DNA from: Centroberyx gerrardi
Taxonomy: Eukaryota; Chordata; Actinopteri; Beryciformes; Berycidae
Length of the DNA: 64,000 nucleotides
Direction of reading: 5' to 3'
Assembly: GCF_048128805.1 (NCBI RefSeq)
Contig: NC_135997.1
Location: 9,241,116 to 9,305,115, forward strand
The notes under the pieces are model-generated. The model saw nothing but the letters and a program-made list of their open reading frames with translations. It made no database searches and was not told where the DNA came from. Positions 53,763 to 64,000 of this stretch are shown here, piece by piece. Both the position numbers and the translations under genes were made by a program. The first letter of the stretch is position 1; each line of letters begins with the position of its first letter.

Positions 53763-56700
53763 CCTCTGTCTGTCTAGCTCTTGCACTTCATCTCCTCTTG
53801 TCTAAATCCCCCCTGGCGGCAGTGACTGGTGGCAAGCCTGCAGTCCTCTAATCACTTCATCAGATACATCCTTTACACCCACTTTTAGGCTCTGCCACGT
53901 TAACTACACTGAAGGGGAATCCCTATTATTATTGCACTGAACGCAGTTAGTGGTGGTTCTGAAGAGAAAAAACAGAGGGGTATATTGTTGATTGGTATTT
54001 CTTACTTCAGAGCAATTTTGGATTCATGTTTGTTATTTAGTAGATATATATTTTGGGCACCTTATATTAACTACCATACAACATATTCAGTGAAGAAGAG
54101 TTAAATATATATTGTACCTTTGCCTGCAGTACTGCAATTCCACAGCATCTTTAGTTGGGTGTGTCCTGTAAACTTTTCCTCATTTTCTCTAAACATCATC
54201 CCTAGCAACATAGGCAACACAGTACAATGGGAAGGGAAACACACAGCTAACCCCCTGTTAGCACCCAGTCAGTTTAGTTAGTTAGTCAGTCAAACAGGCA
54301 GTCTATCCTCCAGCTGGGCTGAGGTCAGCTGTCACTCTTCCCTCGGGTGCTGTGTACACCCCAGCACACCTGGGATGATGACTCACCCATACAGAAATAG
54401 CTCGATAGGAGTTTTCAAACAGTCTCAACATGTTACAGGTCAGTGCGGTCTGATGATTCCACCTAAAATGCCCTGACAGGTCCCGCTTAATGATAAAACA
54501 AGTCAATATATTGTTTTTAGATTTGTGTTTTTGTGATCTTTGCTGTCTTAGAGTGTATGATGGAGGAGCAACTTCTGCTCAGTACCACGCCTTACTTTTC
54601 AAACTGCATCCTCCTACAGGGGGCTACAATCTGTCTGTCTGTGCTGTTTTCCAGGAACTGCGTTCAGAGATCGAACTGGAGGTCCTCGGAGACACGGAGG
54701 AACTCCAGATGTCCTTCACAGCCATCTGCCCGGATGGGACAGTCCTCCCTGGCCTGAAACGTTGCTCCAACATCAAAGCTGGAGACACGGTCTGTTGATT
54801 TTTTTTCTCATAGATATAGAATCCAAATCCTCTCTAAATTGTATTCTCTATCTGGTCTGTGGTATTAAATTGAATGACAATTGGACAATTCTGGTGGATT
54901 GAATTTGCCTTTATGAAAACAAATCACAGGTTGCCAGGATTTACAATAAGGACTTACAATATTGTAGAGTAAATCACTAATTTAATATCACTCATGGGAG
55001 CTGTTCAGATTTTTAGTTGATATTTGCATGGAAAATTGTAATTAACAAGCTCTTTTATATGCCTGTTTTGTATAGAATTATTTATCTGTGTTTTCTTATG
55101 GTATGTTCTGTGACTCTCGGTCAGCCAATGACATGTTTTCTTAGCCTTCTTGTCTTTTAAAACTACACTGAAAATAAGTTTTGGAAATTTAATGTGTTGT
55201 CCTCAATGATTTTAATGAATGCATGACTGATAGCTGTGCATTATTTTTGATTATCAAACAAACAAACAAACAAACAAAAGCCTCCACCACCTCTTTGCTC
55301 CTCAGGTAGTGTTCAACGTGTCCGTGGAGCTGACAGAATGCATGCTGGGTCCGCGGCGCTTCTTCCTCAAACCGGTGGGCTTCCAGGACAGTCTGGAGGT
55401 GGAGCTGGAGTCCCTGTGCTCCTGTGACTGCCGGCGGCCCTCCGAGGCCAACAGCAGCCTCTGCACCCGGGGCCAAGGGGCTCTGCAGTGCGGTGTGTGT
55501 GTGTGTCAGCCGGGGTACCTGGGCCCGCAGTGCGAATGCAGTGAGGACAGCGCTCTGAGCAGCAACTGCCGTGCCACCGAGGAGGCCGAGTCCTGCAGCG
55601 GTCAGGGGGACTGCTTCTGCGGACAGTGTGTGTGTCACCCATCCAGCTTTGGACGCGTCTACGGACCCTACTGCGAGTGTAACGACTACTCCTGCGTTCG
55701 CTTCCGTGGGGAGCTCTGTGGCGGTGAGAGCCTGGATCACAGTATTACTGATCATGTGTGTATTTGGCAGGGGTGGAAAGAGTAATAAAACATCCTCCTC
55801 AAGTACAAGTACTGTTACCTTGCTGAAATTTTATTTAGGTAAGTAGAATTCAAATTACCAGGGTAAAAAAAAAAACTACTTACACTACCAGTCAAAAGTC
55901 TGGACACACCTGATTGAATTGACTATTGTTTTCATTATCTTAAAGGCTGATCATGATCTAAAGGCTTATGCTTAAATGCTTGAAATTTGTTTCTTAGACA
56001 AATATAAATAGTGAAGTTGATGTCTATATATGAATTTCTTTCCAAAGCCTTTACCTTTCCATCAAGGCAAAGGGTGGCTACTTTAAAGAATCTAAAATAT
56101 AAGATAGTTTTGATTTGTTTAACACTTTTTTGGTCACTGCATAATTCCATTTGTGTCATTTCACAGTTTTGTGTTTCATAGTTTTTCATGTCTTTACTAT
56201 TATTTTAAAATGTGGAAAATAGTCAAAATAAAGAAAACTTTTGACTGGTAGTGTAAGTAAAACTAAGAAGTGGTTAATTTAAAATGTACTCAGTAAAATT
56301 TACTGAGTTACTTTTTTAGAAAAGAGAACATTGTTAGATGTGATCTTTCCCGTGGAATTTTAAAAGGATGAGAGGACAGAGTTCAAACTAGATTCTTTTA
56401 ATTGCAAAAATTAGAAATTACAAAATAAAGTGCACAAAGTAAAACCAGATTACACTTCTCTTCTTTGCTGACAGACCGTTCAATGCGAATGGCTCCACAA
56501 TTGGCCAATTTACGACTTTCTAGTTTCTGATTCTTATGGAAAGCCTCAAAATTTGTAGTCTGTAATGGATGTGATTTAAAATGTAGTGAAGCACAATACT
56601 TCAGCAAAAACGTACTTAAGTAAAAGTAAAATTACTGACTTTAAAAAATACTCAAAAAAGTACAAGTACACCAAAAAGCTACTCAATCAACTCGACTCAA

Positions 56701-59244
56701 ACAGTAACTGGAGTAAGTGTATTAGTTACTTCCACCCTTGGTATTTGGCAATGTGTATTGTGAGCCTTATGTATGTATGAACATATGATTGTGTGTGTGT
56801 GTATGTGTGTGTAGGACATGGACAGTGCGACTGCGGGGAGTGTGTGTGTCAGAGCGGTTGGACGGGGGAGTATTGCAACTGCAGCACCAGCACTGAGGCG
56901 TGTGTGTCGGAGGACGGAGCTGTCTGCAGCGGCCGGGGGAAATGTGAGTGCGGCCGGTGTGTGTGCTCCGTACCCGGAGCTTTTGGGGACAAGTGTGAGA
57001 AGTGTCCCACATGCGGAGACACCTGCAGCTCTGCAAGGTGAGAACACACTCATATCGTCAGCTCTTAAAGGTGAACAAGGTTGTAATGTAGAAGCTTCTG
57101 TCTGCTTTGCCTCGGTCATTCTTGGGTTGTTGTTTTTTTTTTTTGAACTAAAAGGTATAATATGTTGTCTCCTTAAACCACGTGATCTGTCTGTTCTTTT
57201 AAGTACGAGCATATCATGTTCTGGGCCTCTTGTTCACATTTGTCCACAGATTCCAGGTGACATCAAAAGACAACTAATGTCCCCAACACAGGGCTAAAAG
57301 ATTTCCTTTCTCCATTGTAAAGCAGCTGTCAGGGCTGGTGCATTTGACACCGCTGTTAAAGGGTAGACGGGTGATAGGGAGCGAGTGAAGCCTTGGGAAC
57401 ACTCCGATAAGTGGCCAAGACTCTGATTTCTCTGTATCAGTGATTATAAAGCCTCATCAAACCATACCCTCCCAAGAGACGAGAACTCTGAGAGAAAAAA
57501 ATGAGCGTTTGTTTGTCCGCTTGTTTTCTCCCCAGGACCTGCGTAGAGTGCCATCTCCAAGCGAAGGACAGCGCCGAGGTGTGCGTCCAAAGGTGCAGCA
57601 TTCCTAAAATTTCCATCAACACAACAACAGGTGAATGTCTCCCAAGCCTACCTCGTTCTGTACCGGCATTTGAGACCATCGTTATTATTATTTTTACGTT
57701 TATTTAGACAGGGACAATGCACAACAACACATAAATCTCAAAAATAATGAGATAATGTGTTGTACCAGCTTTAGCTAATAGCCAGCTTCAAATATAAGAT
57801 TCATCTCTTTAGAAATGATGAAATAGAGTTAGCTTCTTACTCTGAAACAATGCCTTATGTTCTTAGCAAAATCTACAGGTTTCTTTAATAGGAAATCTTT
57901 ACCCCACCTGATCAAAACAATAGAAAACGTTGAGATTTTACTGTATGTGCATTGAAAGTAAGAGAAAGAAAGATTTACCATAGTGGACTGACTGTAAGTC
58001 TACATGGACCAGGCTCTTAGCATGATCCTAACTGTAACCTAACTGTACTGTAAATGCTCGATGTCGCTGGAGTTTGTTTTCCCAGCACAGTTCTTTTGAT
58101 AAAGGTATCAACAGAGGGCCATGCTAAGTTTCCCCATGGGTCAGAGATTTGGAGGAATGCCGACCTGCATCGACTCAGGTGTCTCTCTGAAGCCCGCGCC
58201 CCCTCTCTAACAGAACACCGTCCATGTCCATTCAGCCAACACCAGACAATGGGGAACATATTATTTACCTTGTCGTACAGACAGTGCTATTGTAGTGTAA
58301 ATGAATAGGCAAAGACCTCGGGTTCCTATATAGAGGGGATTATTTTGAACTCGGTTACACTTGTGCAAGCCGAGAGGTATATCTGATTATCACAGAAGAT
58401 TTTCAGGCTTCAGATGTGAAAGACAATGGTGTGGGACATACACACACACATGCACACACATAAAAAAAGCATACACACACACACCAGATTGTAGTCTTTG
58501 ATATGGAAATCACACTGACAGCAAAACAGAGGCGAGTGTATCCTCTTACGTTCTTAGCACAATGCAGAGGGGGAAGGCGATACACAATGGAGTCATGCCT
58601 TCATCCCTTCCTTATAGATATGTATGTTCACATTTCCTTTCAGAATATGACAAGAGCCATTCTACGCAATGCACCCTGAAGACTGAGAATGATTGCCTCA
58701 TCTCATTCACTGTAGTAGCCAGTGACATGTTAACCACCGCCTACAATCTCCAGATGTATGGTAAGCTTTACAACAGCTACAACCCCTTATGTTTTAACAT
58801 ACGTAAAGAGATCTAGTTCCCACTTTTATGTTGTCTCCTCTCTTCCTCCTTCCCTCCCTAGATTGCCCTGAGCCGCCCAACATCCCCATGATTATTCTGG
58901 GGGTCTCCCTCTCCATCCTGTGCATTGGCCTGATCATTCTGGGTGTGTGGAAGCTGCTGGTATCAGTCCACGATCGGAAGGAGGTGGCCAAGTTTGAGGC
59001 TGAGAGGGCAAAGGCAAAATGGCAGACGGTGAGATCTTTTCTCTTTCTTGCACCTTGGATTTTAAATGTCCTCTCGTTGGAAGTTGGCTGTTGGTTGGAA
59101 GTGATTATGACCTCTGACCTCTTCGTGTGTTTTCTCTCTCCTCAGGGAACCAACCCTCTGTTCAAAAGCTCTACGTCAACATTCAAAAATGTAACTTATA
59201 GGAACACAGGGAGAGAAAAGGTTATCACAATGGATCACTTCTGA
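50159..59244 (+). CDS. itgb6: integrin beta-6 subunit
   Basis: Single-pass receptor subunit that pairs with alphaV and, in mammals, binds RGD ligands such as latent TGF-beta and fibronectin on epithelia. Coding exons: 50159-50213, 50667-50746, 51021-51222, 51314-51560, 51767-51932, 52146-52307, 52811-52906, 53198-53287, 54655-54789, 55306-55723, 56815-57037, 57536-57630, 58644-58760, 58862-59028, 59146-59244. They sum to 2352 nt: 783 residues plus stop (human 788). Order: signal peptide, PSI (from residue 20), beta-I domain with MIDAS D137-L-S139-A-S141, specificity loop C194-RGVDSD-C201, Cys-rich EGF repeats (exons 10-12), transmembrane helix about 704-726, then the tail [11 protein letters not shown]. 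Tail motifs are NPLF (754-757) and NVTY (766-769). The match to beta-6 is strongest in [17 protein letters not shown] and [10 protein letters not shown]; the itgb6-pla2r1-rbms1 neighbourhood agrees. itgb3 is the main alternative. Confidence 0.93.
52375..52720. repeat. dispersed repeat in itgb6 intron 6
   Basis: Contains GGATCCCCATTAGCTG and TCTTCCTGGGGTCCC, words common in a fish dispersed repeat (probably non-LTR-derived), then A-rich sequence. Non-coding. Confidence 0.5.
53725..53762. repeat. (CT)n tract in itgb6 intron 8
   Basis: CT tract in a pyrimidine-rich intron stretch. The rest of this 1.4-kb intron shows nothing recognisable. Confidence 0.9.
55257..55279. repeat. (CAAA)n just before itgb6 exon 10
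   Basis: About six AAAC units ending 27 bases before the exon 10 acceptor. Confidence 0.9.
55768..56740 (+). mobile_element. hAT-like element carrying a nested Tc1-like insertion (itgb6 intron 10)
   Basis: The ends CAGGGGTGGAAAG and, reverse-complemented, CAAGGGTGGAAG are flanked by an exact 8-bp duplication, GTATTTGG, at 55760-55767 and 56741-56748. Without the nested insertion it is about 600 bp. It is the same family as 241-516 in fn1. No transposase frame. Confidence 0.88.
55883..56253. mobile_element. Tc1/mariner-like MITE nested in the hAT-like element
   Basis: 371 bp. It starts CACTACCAGTCAAAAGT and ends ACTTTTGACTGGTAGTG, an exact 17-bp terminal inverted repeat, and is flanked by TA at 55881-55882 and 56254-56255. 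TA duplication and these termini are typical of Tc1/mariner non-autonomous elements. The interior is AT-rich and non-coding. Confidence 0.88.
57690..57850. repeat. dispersed repeat in itgb6 intron 12
   Basis: TTTATTTAGACAGGGACAAT, ATGCACAACA and TAGCTAATAGCCAGCTT are words of a common fish dispersed repeat, probably retroelement-derived. Non-coding. The rest of the intron shows nothing further. Confidence 0.5.
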
Positions 59245-59317
59245 CGATAAAGTGACAGCATGTTTTGGAGGCAATGCAAATCACCATCTGAGTGCACTGG
59301 ATGTGTATATGTGCATT

Positions 59318-59321
<4 letters not shown>

Positions 59322-59366
<45 letters not shown>
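59322..59366. repeat. (TG)n in the itgb6 3' UTR
   Basis: TG tract about 80 bases after the stop codon, followed by a GA-rich stretch. Confidence 0.95.
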
Positions 59367-59367
<1 letters not shown>

Positions 59368-59818
59368 TGAGAGAGAGAGACAGAGAAAGAGATATGAACA
59401 TTGTACAAATCTCTGTGTTGGTCAGAGAGGTTATAAGACAGTAGACAACACTATGAATGTCCTGAAACTAATAACAGGCATACACTTTTGATGATTTTGC
59501 TGCTGTAAGGTGCATTATTCACCTACAACTGTATGGTGCAAGTGCACAGTTGAACACTGTATTTTCCTGTTGCATGATCCAACAAGTTTTGAAATAACAT
59601 ACTGTAATGTGCAGCTTGGAAACAGACTCTACAGTATGAGTGGTGTACTACTGAAAACTGTTTTTTAATTAATGTAAATATATAGGTCCATGGTTATGAT
59701 TTGTTAAATATTGTGTTTGTTTTATTGTAAAGCAAGGCTGAGCCTTGGACATTGATTACTGAGACTGTTGATAATTGAGAGGTGTTTTTTTTTTTTTTTT
59801 TGAGCTGCATGGCACATA

Positions 59819-59824
59819 AATAAA
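59819..59824 (+). terminator. poly(A) signal of itgb6
   Basis: AATAAA 575 bases after the stop codon, the only strong candidate before the pla2r1 flank. Confidence 0.65.
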
Positions 59825-59937
59825 GTTGAACTTTGCCTTATTTTGAAATGATGCTTTAAGCATTTATGCTTAATTTTGTGTTGGGGCACAATGCTTAATT
59901 GCTATGTGGTCAACTCTTACTGTACGTTTACAGGTTA

Positions 59938-60310
59938 TACCAAGGTTTCCCATACTTTTTCATGCCAAAGACCCCCAAATAGATAAGTATTGGACCACAC
60001 ACCCCAGTTTGATAAGATTTAGTTCCAAGAAACCCCAGGATTTTTGTTGTAAGATACCGTCTGTGCTGTAGGTAGGGCAGTAAAACCTGTAACCAAAGCA
60101 GTCATCCCTCTACATTATCTCTTTGCCATACTCTAAAATAGTAGTCAATTTAAACTATTCCACATTTTTTCATGGGGACTTCCTGGAACTCTACTGGATG
60201 CCCTACAAAGGGTTTTTTTGTGGGTGTTTTTCAAAGGTCAAATATAATGACTCAAGTTTGGATTTTATTTTAACAAAAATTAGACCCCATTTGCGACGAA
60301 ACCATATTAT
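59938..60310. repeat. degenerate repeat related to 60939-61276
   Basis: Shares TTTTTCATGCCAA, TTTGATAAGATTT, AAACTATTCCACATTTTT and TGGGGAC with the element in pla2r1 intron 1, in the same orientation. The ends are not resolved. Confidence 0.6.
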
Positions 60311-60778
60311 CCACTTCTAATAATAATAATTTTATTTCTGTAAATTCTGTACCAAGAATACTTCTATCAGGACATGAGATAATGACAATGAAAATAATAA
60401 ATTTCACTCAGTCTTGTACAATGCGCTTCCGTATTATGCAGTTGCTGCCCTTTAGCTATGTAGGGCAGTATGTATATTTCTTTTTCTTTTCTTTTTTTTT
60501 GTCGAAAACAACTTGAAGCCCTTATTTTTTTTTCTTTTTAAAGTAGAAAGCTTCGGTGCGGCTCTACCAGTGAGGAATGTGTGTTTCTCCACTGCAGACA
60601 GAGATGCAGACCGAAGAGCAGCGGCGGCTCCGTCAGACGTGACGTCGCGATTCCCCCTCTAAAAACTTTGCGGAAAGTTTCCTATGAGGGCAAAACAACA
60701 ACCCGAAAATATACTTTGAGAATCTCGGAATGTGCGGACCTTTGCACCACAATACTGCATCCCGTCGTCGAACTGATA

Positions 60779-63700
60779 ATGCAGTTGTTTCGCTGCATCG
60801 ATTCCGTGGCTGTTGTGGCGACTATTTGTGCCGTGTTGTTGGCGAAAAGCTGCGTCTGTGTGAATGAGGAGGATGAAGTCCTGGAGAAAAACCAGCTCAT
60901 GGAGTTTTACAGTAAGTCATCCGGCTCCTGCTGCAGCACAGAGGTCCCCAAACCTTTTCATGCCAAGGGCCCACCCACCCCATATAAATCCATATTACAC
61001 CATTTGATAAGATTTTGTCCCAAAGAATCCCATCTGCAACGATTTTACGCTCTTAACACGGTGCAGAATTATGTAACTGTTTCTACAGTAGGTGGGGAAA
61101 CCGGGGAGAGTGAAACCTCTAAGCAAAATGATCTTTCCAATACATGCTCCCATTGTGCTAATATCTAGTGCATGAAGTAACAGTGAAATTAAACTATTCC
61201 ACATTTTTGCTGGGGACACGGTGAAACCCTGTCAGGGCCCCCTGGTGGTTCCCGGACCCCAGTTTGTGTCCCACTGCTGCAGCCTTCGTCCGGTTCATTT
61301 TGCTGGTGATTTCTATTATCCTGGAAATTAGGACAGCTTAGAAACTGAGTAAAAGCGGTTTCTCCTTGTACAAAATTGGGGATAAATACAAATGCATTGG
61401 GTCTTAAGTTTTTCCCCCCTTTGTATCTCCATTAGATATTCAAAATAATTCTTATCCTGAGTTATAAACGTTACTGCATCATCGTAGACATGCGAAATGA
61501 AGGGCATATTATACCTATTTAACATTTGGATACTGTGCAAAACTAACCATATTATCATTGTCTTTCAATAGAATCATATGGAGTTACCATGATTTACTAT
61601 TCTGTTGTCTAAATTAATGATAAAAAGCAAATCATACTTAAAATCTGTAATAAAATGAGATTTGAAACAAATTAGGGAATCTTGTTTGAAAAATAGTTTT
61701 ATCATATTTTATATTACAGTTCAGTGTGTTTAGCATCAATATGATTATTTAAGTGATTTTGCATATGTTGCAGATAGCATATGTTGCGAATATAGTTATA
61801 TATCAATTTTGAAATAATTTATGATTAACCACACAACACACACACGCGTGCACACACACAAAATGCTTTGCAGCTAATGTCCTGTACAGCTATGCTATAG
61901 CTTCTAGTATAAACTTCCAAAACAGGCAACATGAACATTGATCTAGTGCTGTAACATGCACCCTGTTTTTTCGCTTTGGTGTGCATGAGTGACATAAAGG
62001 AAGAGGTTATACCCTCAGATGTGTAATCAGCCAGTCGGGGCATATATACATCCTTTGTTTTGTTAGTATATCCAGTTACACCGAAGACCCCTTTGACCTC
62101 GGAAAACAAAGGCCCCTCACTCTCCTCCAGGCTTTCATCTGGCTACAATATTACTCCATTTTGGTGCAAAGGCATCTAAAACTAGGGTGATTTCAGTCTG
62201 TCTAATAGTCCACTGGTTCTGAATGGTTATGTGATAGCTGATAGTACAAATATTCTCACTTTACATGGTTTAAAATCAGACATTACATCCTACTGAGGTG
62301 ATATGCCATGATTTATCCATCTATGCCTCTGCTCACACAAGATAAACCCCTCACATCCATCCATCCATCCATCCATTCATCCCTTTATCTATCACCCAGC
62401 TCCATTTACGCATAAATTCCCCACTTCCTCCCTCTCTTTTTTATCCCCTCCTTGTCTCTCAACCCCCCCCTCCTGTCTTCCCCCTCCCCTCATCTCATCT
62501 ACTTTCCCTTCTCCCCGTCTCTCGTCCATCCCTTTCCAGAAAAGGGTCTGTTCATCCTGGAGAGTTCTCAACTGAAGCGCTGCGTCACGGTGGATCGCTC
62601 CAACCTGGTGCTGGAGAACTGCGAGCGGCCGACGCGCCGCATGCTGTGGAAGTGGGTCTCCCGCCACCGCCTCTTCAACCTGGGCACCAGCATGTGCCTG
62701 GGCGTCAACGCCTCCGACGCGACGCAGCCGCTCGGCACGTTCGAGTGCGACATGGCCCTCCGCACGCTGTGGTGGCGCTGCAATGGAAACTCTCTGTACG
62801 GGCCGTCCCAGATGAAGCTGGCTGTGGCGGGCCGTTTGGTGGTGGTGAAGAAAAACTCGTACCACCAGTGGAGAAGGTACAACACACCTGGAGAGGGGCC
62901 CTGCTCACACCCATATGATGGTAGGCAGATTTCAGTGAAAAATACCCTGTGTATCTTTTGTATTTTCATGTAACAGCTCATCGATGAATTTGACACACAC
63001 ACCCACAACAAAATGTCTACCTTGGTTATTGTCTGACTAGTCATTTTCTATTTATTTCATTTTAAATCATACCGGGTGTGTTTTATATGCAGATATCCAC
63101 ACTTTGTTGGGGAATGCACATGGCATGCCCTGTGCTTTGCCGTTTAAATACAACAACAAGTGGTACTCAGAATGCACAGCCGAGGGGCGTGAGGACCATC
63201 GTCAGTGGTGCGCCACCACCACCCGCTATGATGATGCTGAAAGATGGGGCTTCTGTCCAGTTCAAGGTAAAACACACACACACTGGGGTAAGAAATTAAC
63301 GTTTTTTTCAGAGGGTATTTTTTCCCCCTTGATCTGACTTTTAGGGGCTTTTCAGGGGCAATTTGATTGAACTATGAAATAATATTTGCATTGCATATTG
63401 GCAAATAAACCCTCAATTTGTACCACTAAGATTGGTTTCATTTTAAATCATAATATACCATCACATAAACAGAGTAGTAATAAGAGAAATGTACCGTTTC
63501 AGGATGCGCAATCGGTCAAAACTGCTCCATTTTTCTTGACCAGAGCACACTGGAAAGAATCACGCATCACATATTGATTCATTTTACCTCCTCCTTTATC
63601 ATGTAGTGCTCTACTTTCTTCTGAACTCCTGGCTGTATAGATTCAAGCTGTGAGACATTCTGGGACTCAAACCAGGAGCTGCGTGCGTGTTACCAGTTCA

Positions 63701-63805
63701 ACCTGTACACCATCCTGACCTGGAGCCAAGCGCTGTCAACCTGCCAGGCCCAAGGTGGAAACCTGCTGAGCATCACCAGCCTGGCAGAGCACAGGTACAT
63801 CAGAG
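60779..63805 (+). CDS. pla2r1: secretory phospholipase A2 receptor 1, N-terminal part (runs off the right edge)
   Basis: Endocytic type I membrane protein of the mannose-receptor family. Coding exons: 60779-60911, 62540-62920, 63093-63266, 63641-63805, all introns phase 1; the gene continues beyond 64000. Exon 1 gives a signal peptide (hydrophobic SVAVVATICAVLLA). Exon 2 is the Cys-rich ricin-B-like domain (KGLFILESSQLKRC, MLWKWVS, WWRCNGN). Exon 3 is a fibronectin type II domain (GMPCALPFKY, WCATTTRYD, WGFCPVQ). Exon 4 opens C-type lectin domain 1 (SCETFWD, CYQFN, WSQALSTCQAQGGNLLSI). The start at 60779 is chosen because the signal peptide follows it at once; the frame is open upstream to 60581 but would add 66 basic, unrelated residues. 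mrc1 and ly75 are relatives; the position next to itgb6 and the KG(L/I)F start of the ricin domain favour pla2r1. Confidence 0.88.
60939..61276 (+). mobile_element. hAT-like MITE in pla2r1 intron 1
   Basis: Starts CAGAGGTCCCC and ends GTCCCACTG. The flanking 8-mers CTGCAGCA (60931-60938) and CTGCAGCC (61277-61284) differ at one base. 338 bp, no transposase frame. The terminal repeats are weak beyond CAG-GG. Confidence 0.65.
61285..62539. other. rest of pla2r1 intron 1
   Basis: AT-rich, with a short CA tract near 61840, (CATC)n at 62353-62377 and a strong pyrimidine tract before the acceptor at 62539. No other feature seen. Confidence 0.6.
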
Positions 63806-64000
63806 GTAGGCATCCCAGCTGGTAGAGCGACATATAGGCACCAAACCAGAATACAAGCAGCTCGTCCACCTGATGTAATGCAGGCACAGAGTCTCCTGTT
63901 GATATTTTTCCTGTTCGGTGGGAGAGTATGACTTCTGCCACTTACATTTCTAGGCTGTGGGGAGACATCAAGATTTTAGTCATTGTCACCTACAGTAATG

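Noticed and set aside
55189-55755. 188-codon minus-strand frame
   Set aside because: Antisense shadow of the GC-rich itgb6 exon 10.
60581-60778. 66-residue N-terminal extension of pla2r1
   Set aside because: The frame is open but basic and unlike the family; a good signal peptide follows the ATG at 60779, and a likely pyrimidine tract plus AG at 60598 looks like non-coding sequence.
62392-62865. 157-codon minus-strand frame
   Set aside because: Shadow of pla2r1 exon 2.

Overview
This is vertebrate nuclear DNA and almost certainly from a teleost fish. The genes are split by short GT-AG introns, the proteins are clear vertebrate orthologues, and the non-coding DNA is full of long TG/CA and CT/GA microsatellites and small hAT-like and Tc1-like elements. 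I cannot name the species. No tRNA, rRNA, CRISPR array or prokaryotic feature was seen.

Five genes can be read exon by exon, with splice phases that agree throughout. (1) fn1 (fibronectin), minus strand, 3100 to beyond the left edge: signal peptide, five type I modules and the following linker. (2) psmd14 (the 26S proteasome deubiquitinase Rpn11/POH1), minus strand, 26718-22412: a complete 310-residue protein with an intact JAMM motif. (3) rbms1 (single-stranded nucleic acid binding, two RRMs), plus strand, 31978-42689: a complete 375-residue protein. (4) itgb6 (integrin beta-6), plus strand, 50159-59244: a complete 783-residue protein in 15 coding exons. (5) pla2r1 (secretory phospholipase A2 receptor, mannose-receptor family), plus strand, from 60779 and cut by the right edge after the first part of CTLD1.

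Layout: 1-3.3 kb is the 5' end of fn1 with its TATA-type promoter. 3.3-22.4 kb is a 19-kb intergenic stretch with no recognisable gene, holding microsatellites, two hAT-like elements, a long inverted repeat and a perfect 46-bp inverted repeat. 22.4-27.4 kb is psmd14. 27.4-32 kb is a short intergenic stretch carrying two diverged copies of one repeat and a G-rich tract. 32-45.5 kb is rbms1 with its 3' UTR. 45.5-50.1 kb is intergenic, with a 70-nt near-perfect hairpin. 50.1-59.8 kb is itgb6. 60.8-64 kb is the start of pla2r1.

The order and relative strands of psmd14, rbms1, itgb6 and pla2r1 match the human 2q24 block, except that the gene TANK, which lies between PSMD14 and RBMS1 in human, is not seen in the 4.6-kb gap. 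fn1, which maps to 2q35 in human, sits next to psmd14 here. The genes do not form a functional operon. One link is notable: fibronectin is a known ligand of integrin alphaV-beta6, so a ligand gene and a receptor-subunit gene lie within about 50 kb. The most interesting points are two departures from the human sequence in itgb6 (NPLF in the tail and a divergent specificity loop), splice sites built on TG/CA repeats, a nested transposon with readable target duplications, and two precise inverted repeats of unknown origin.
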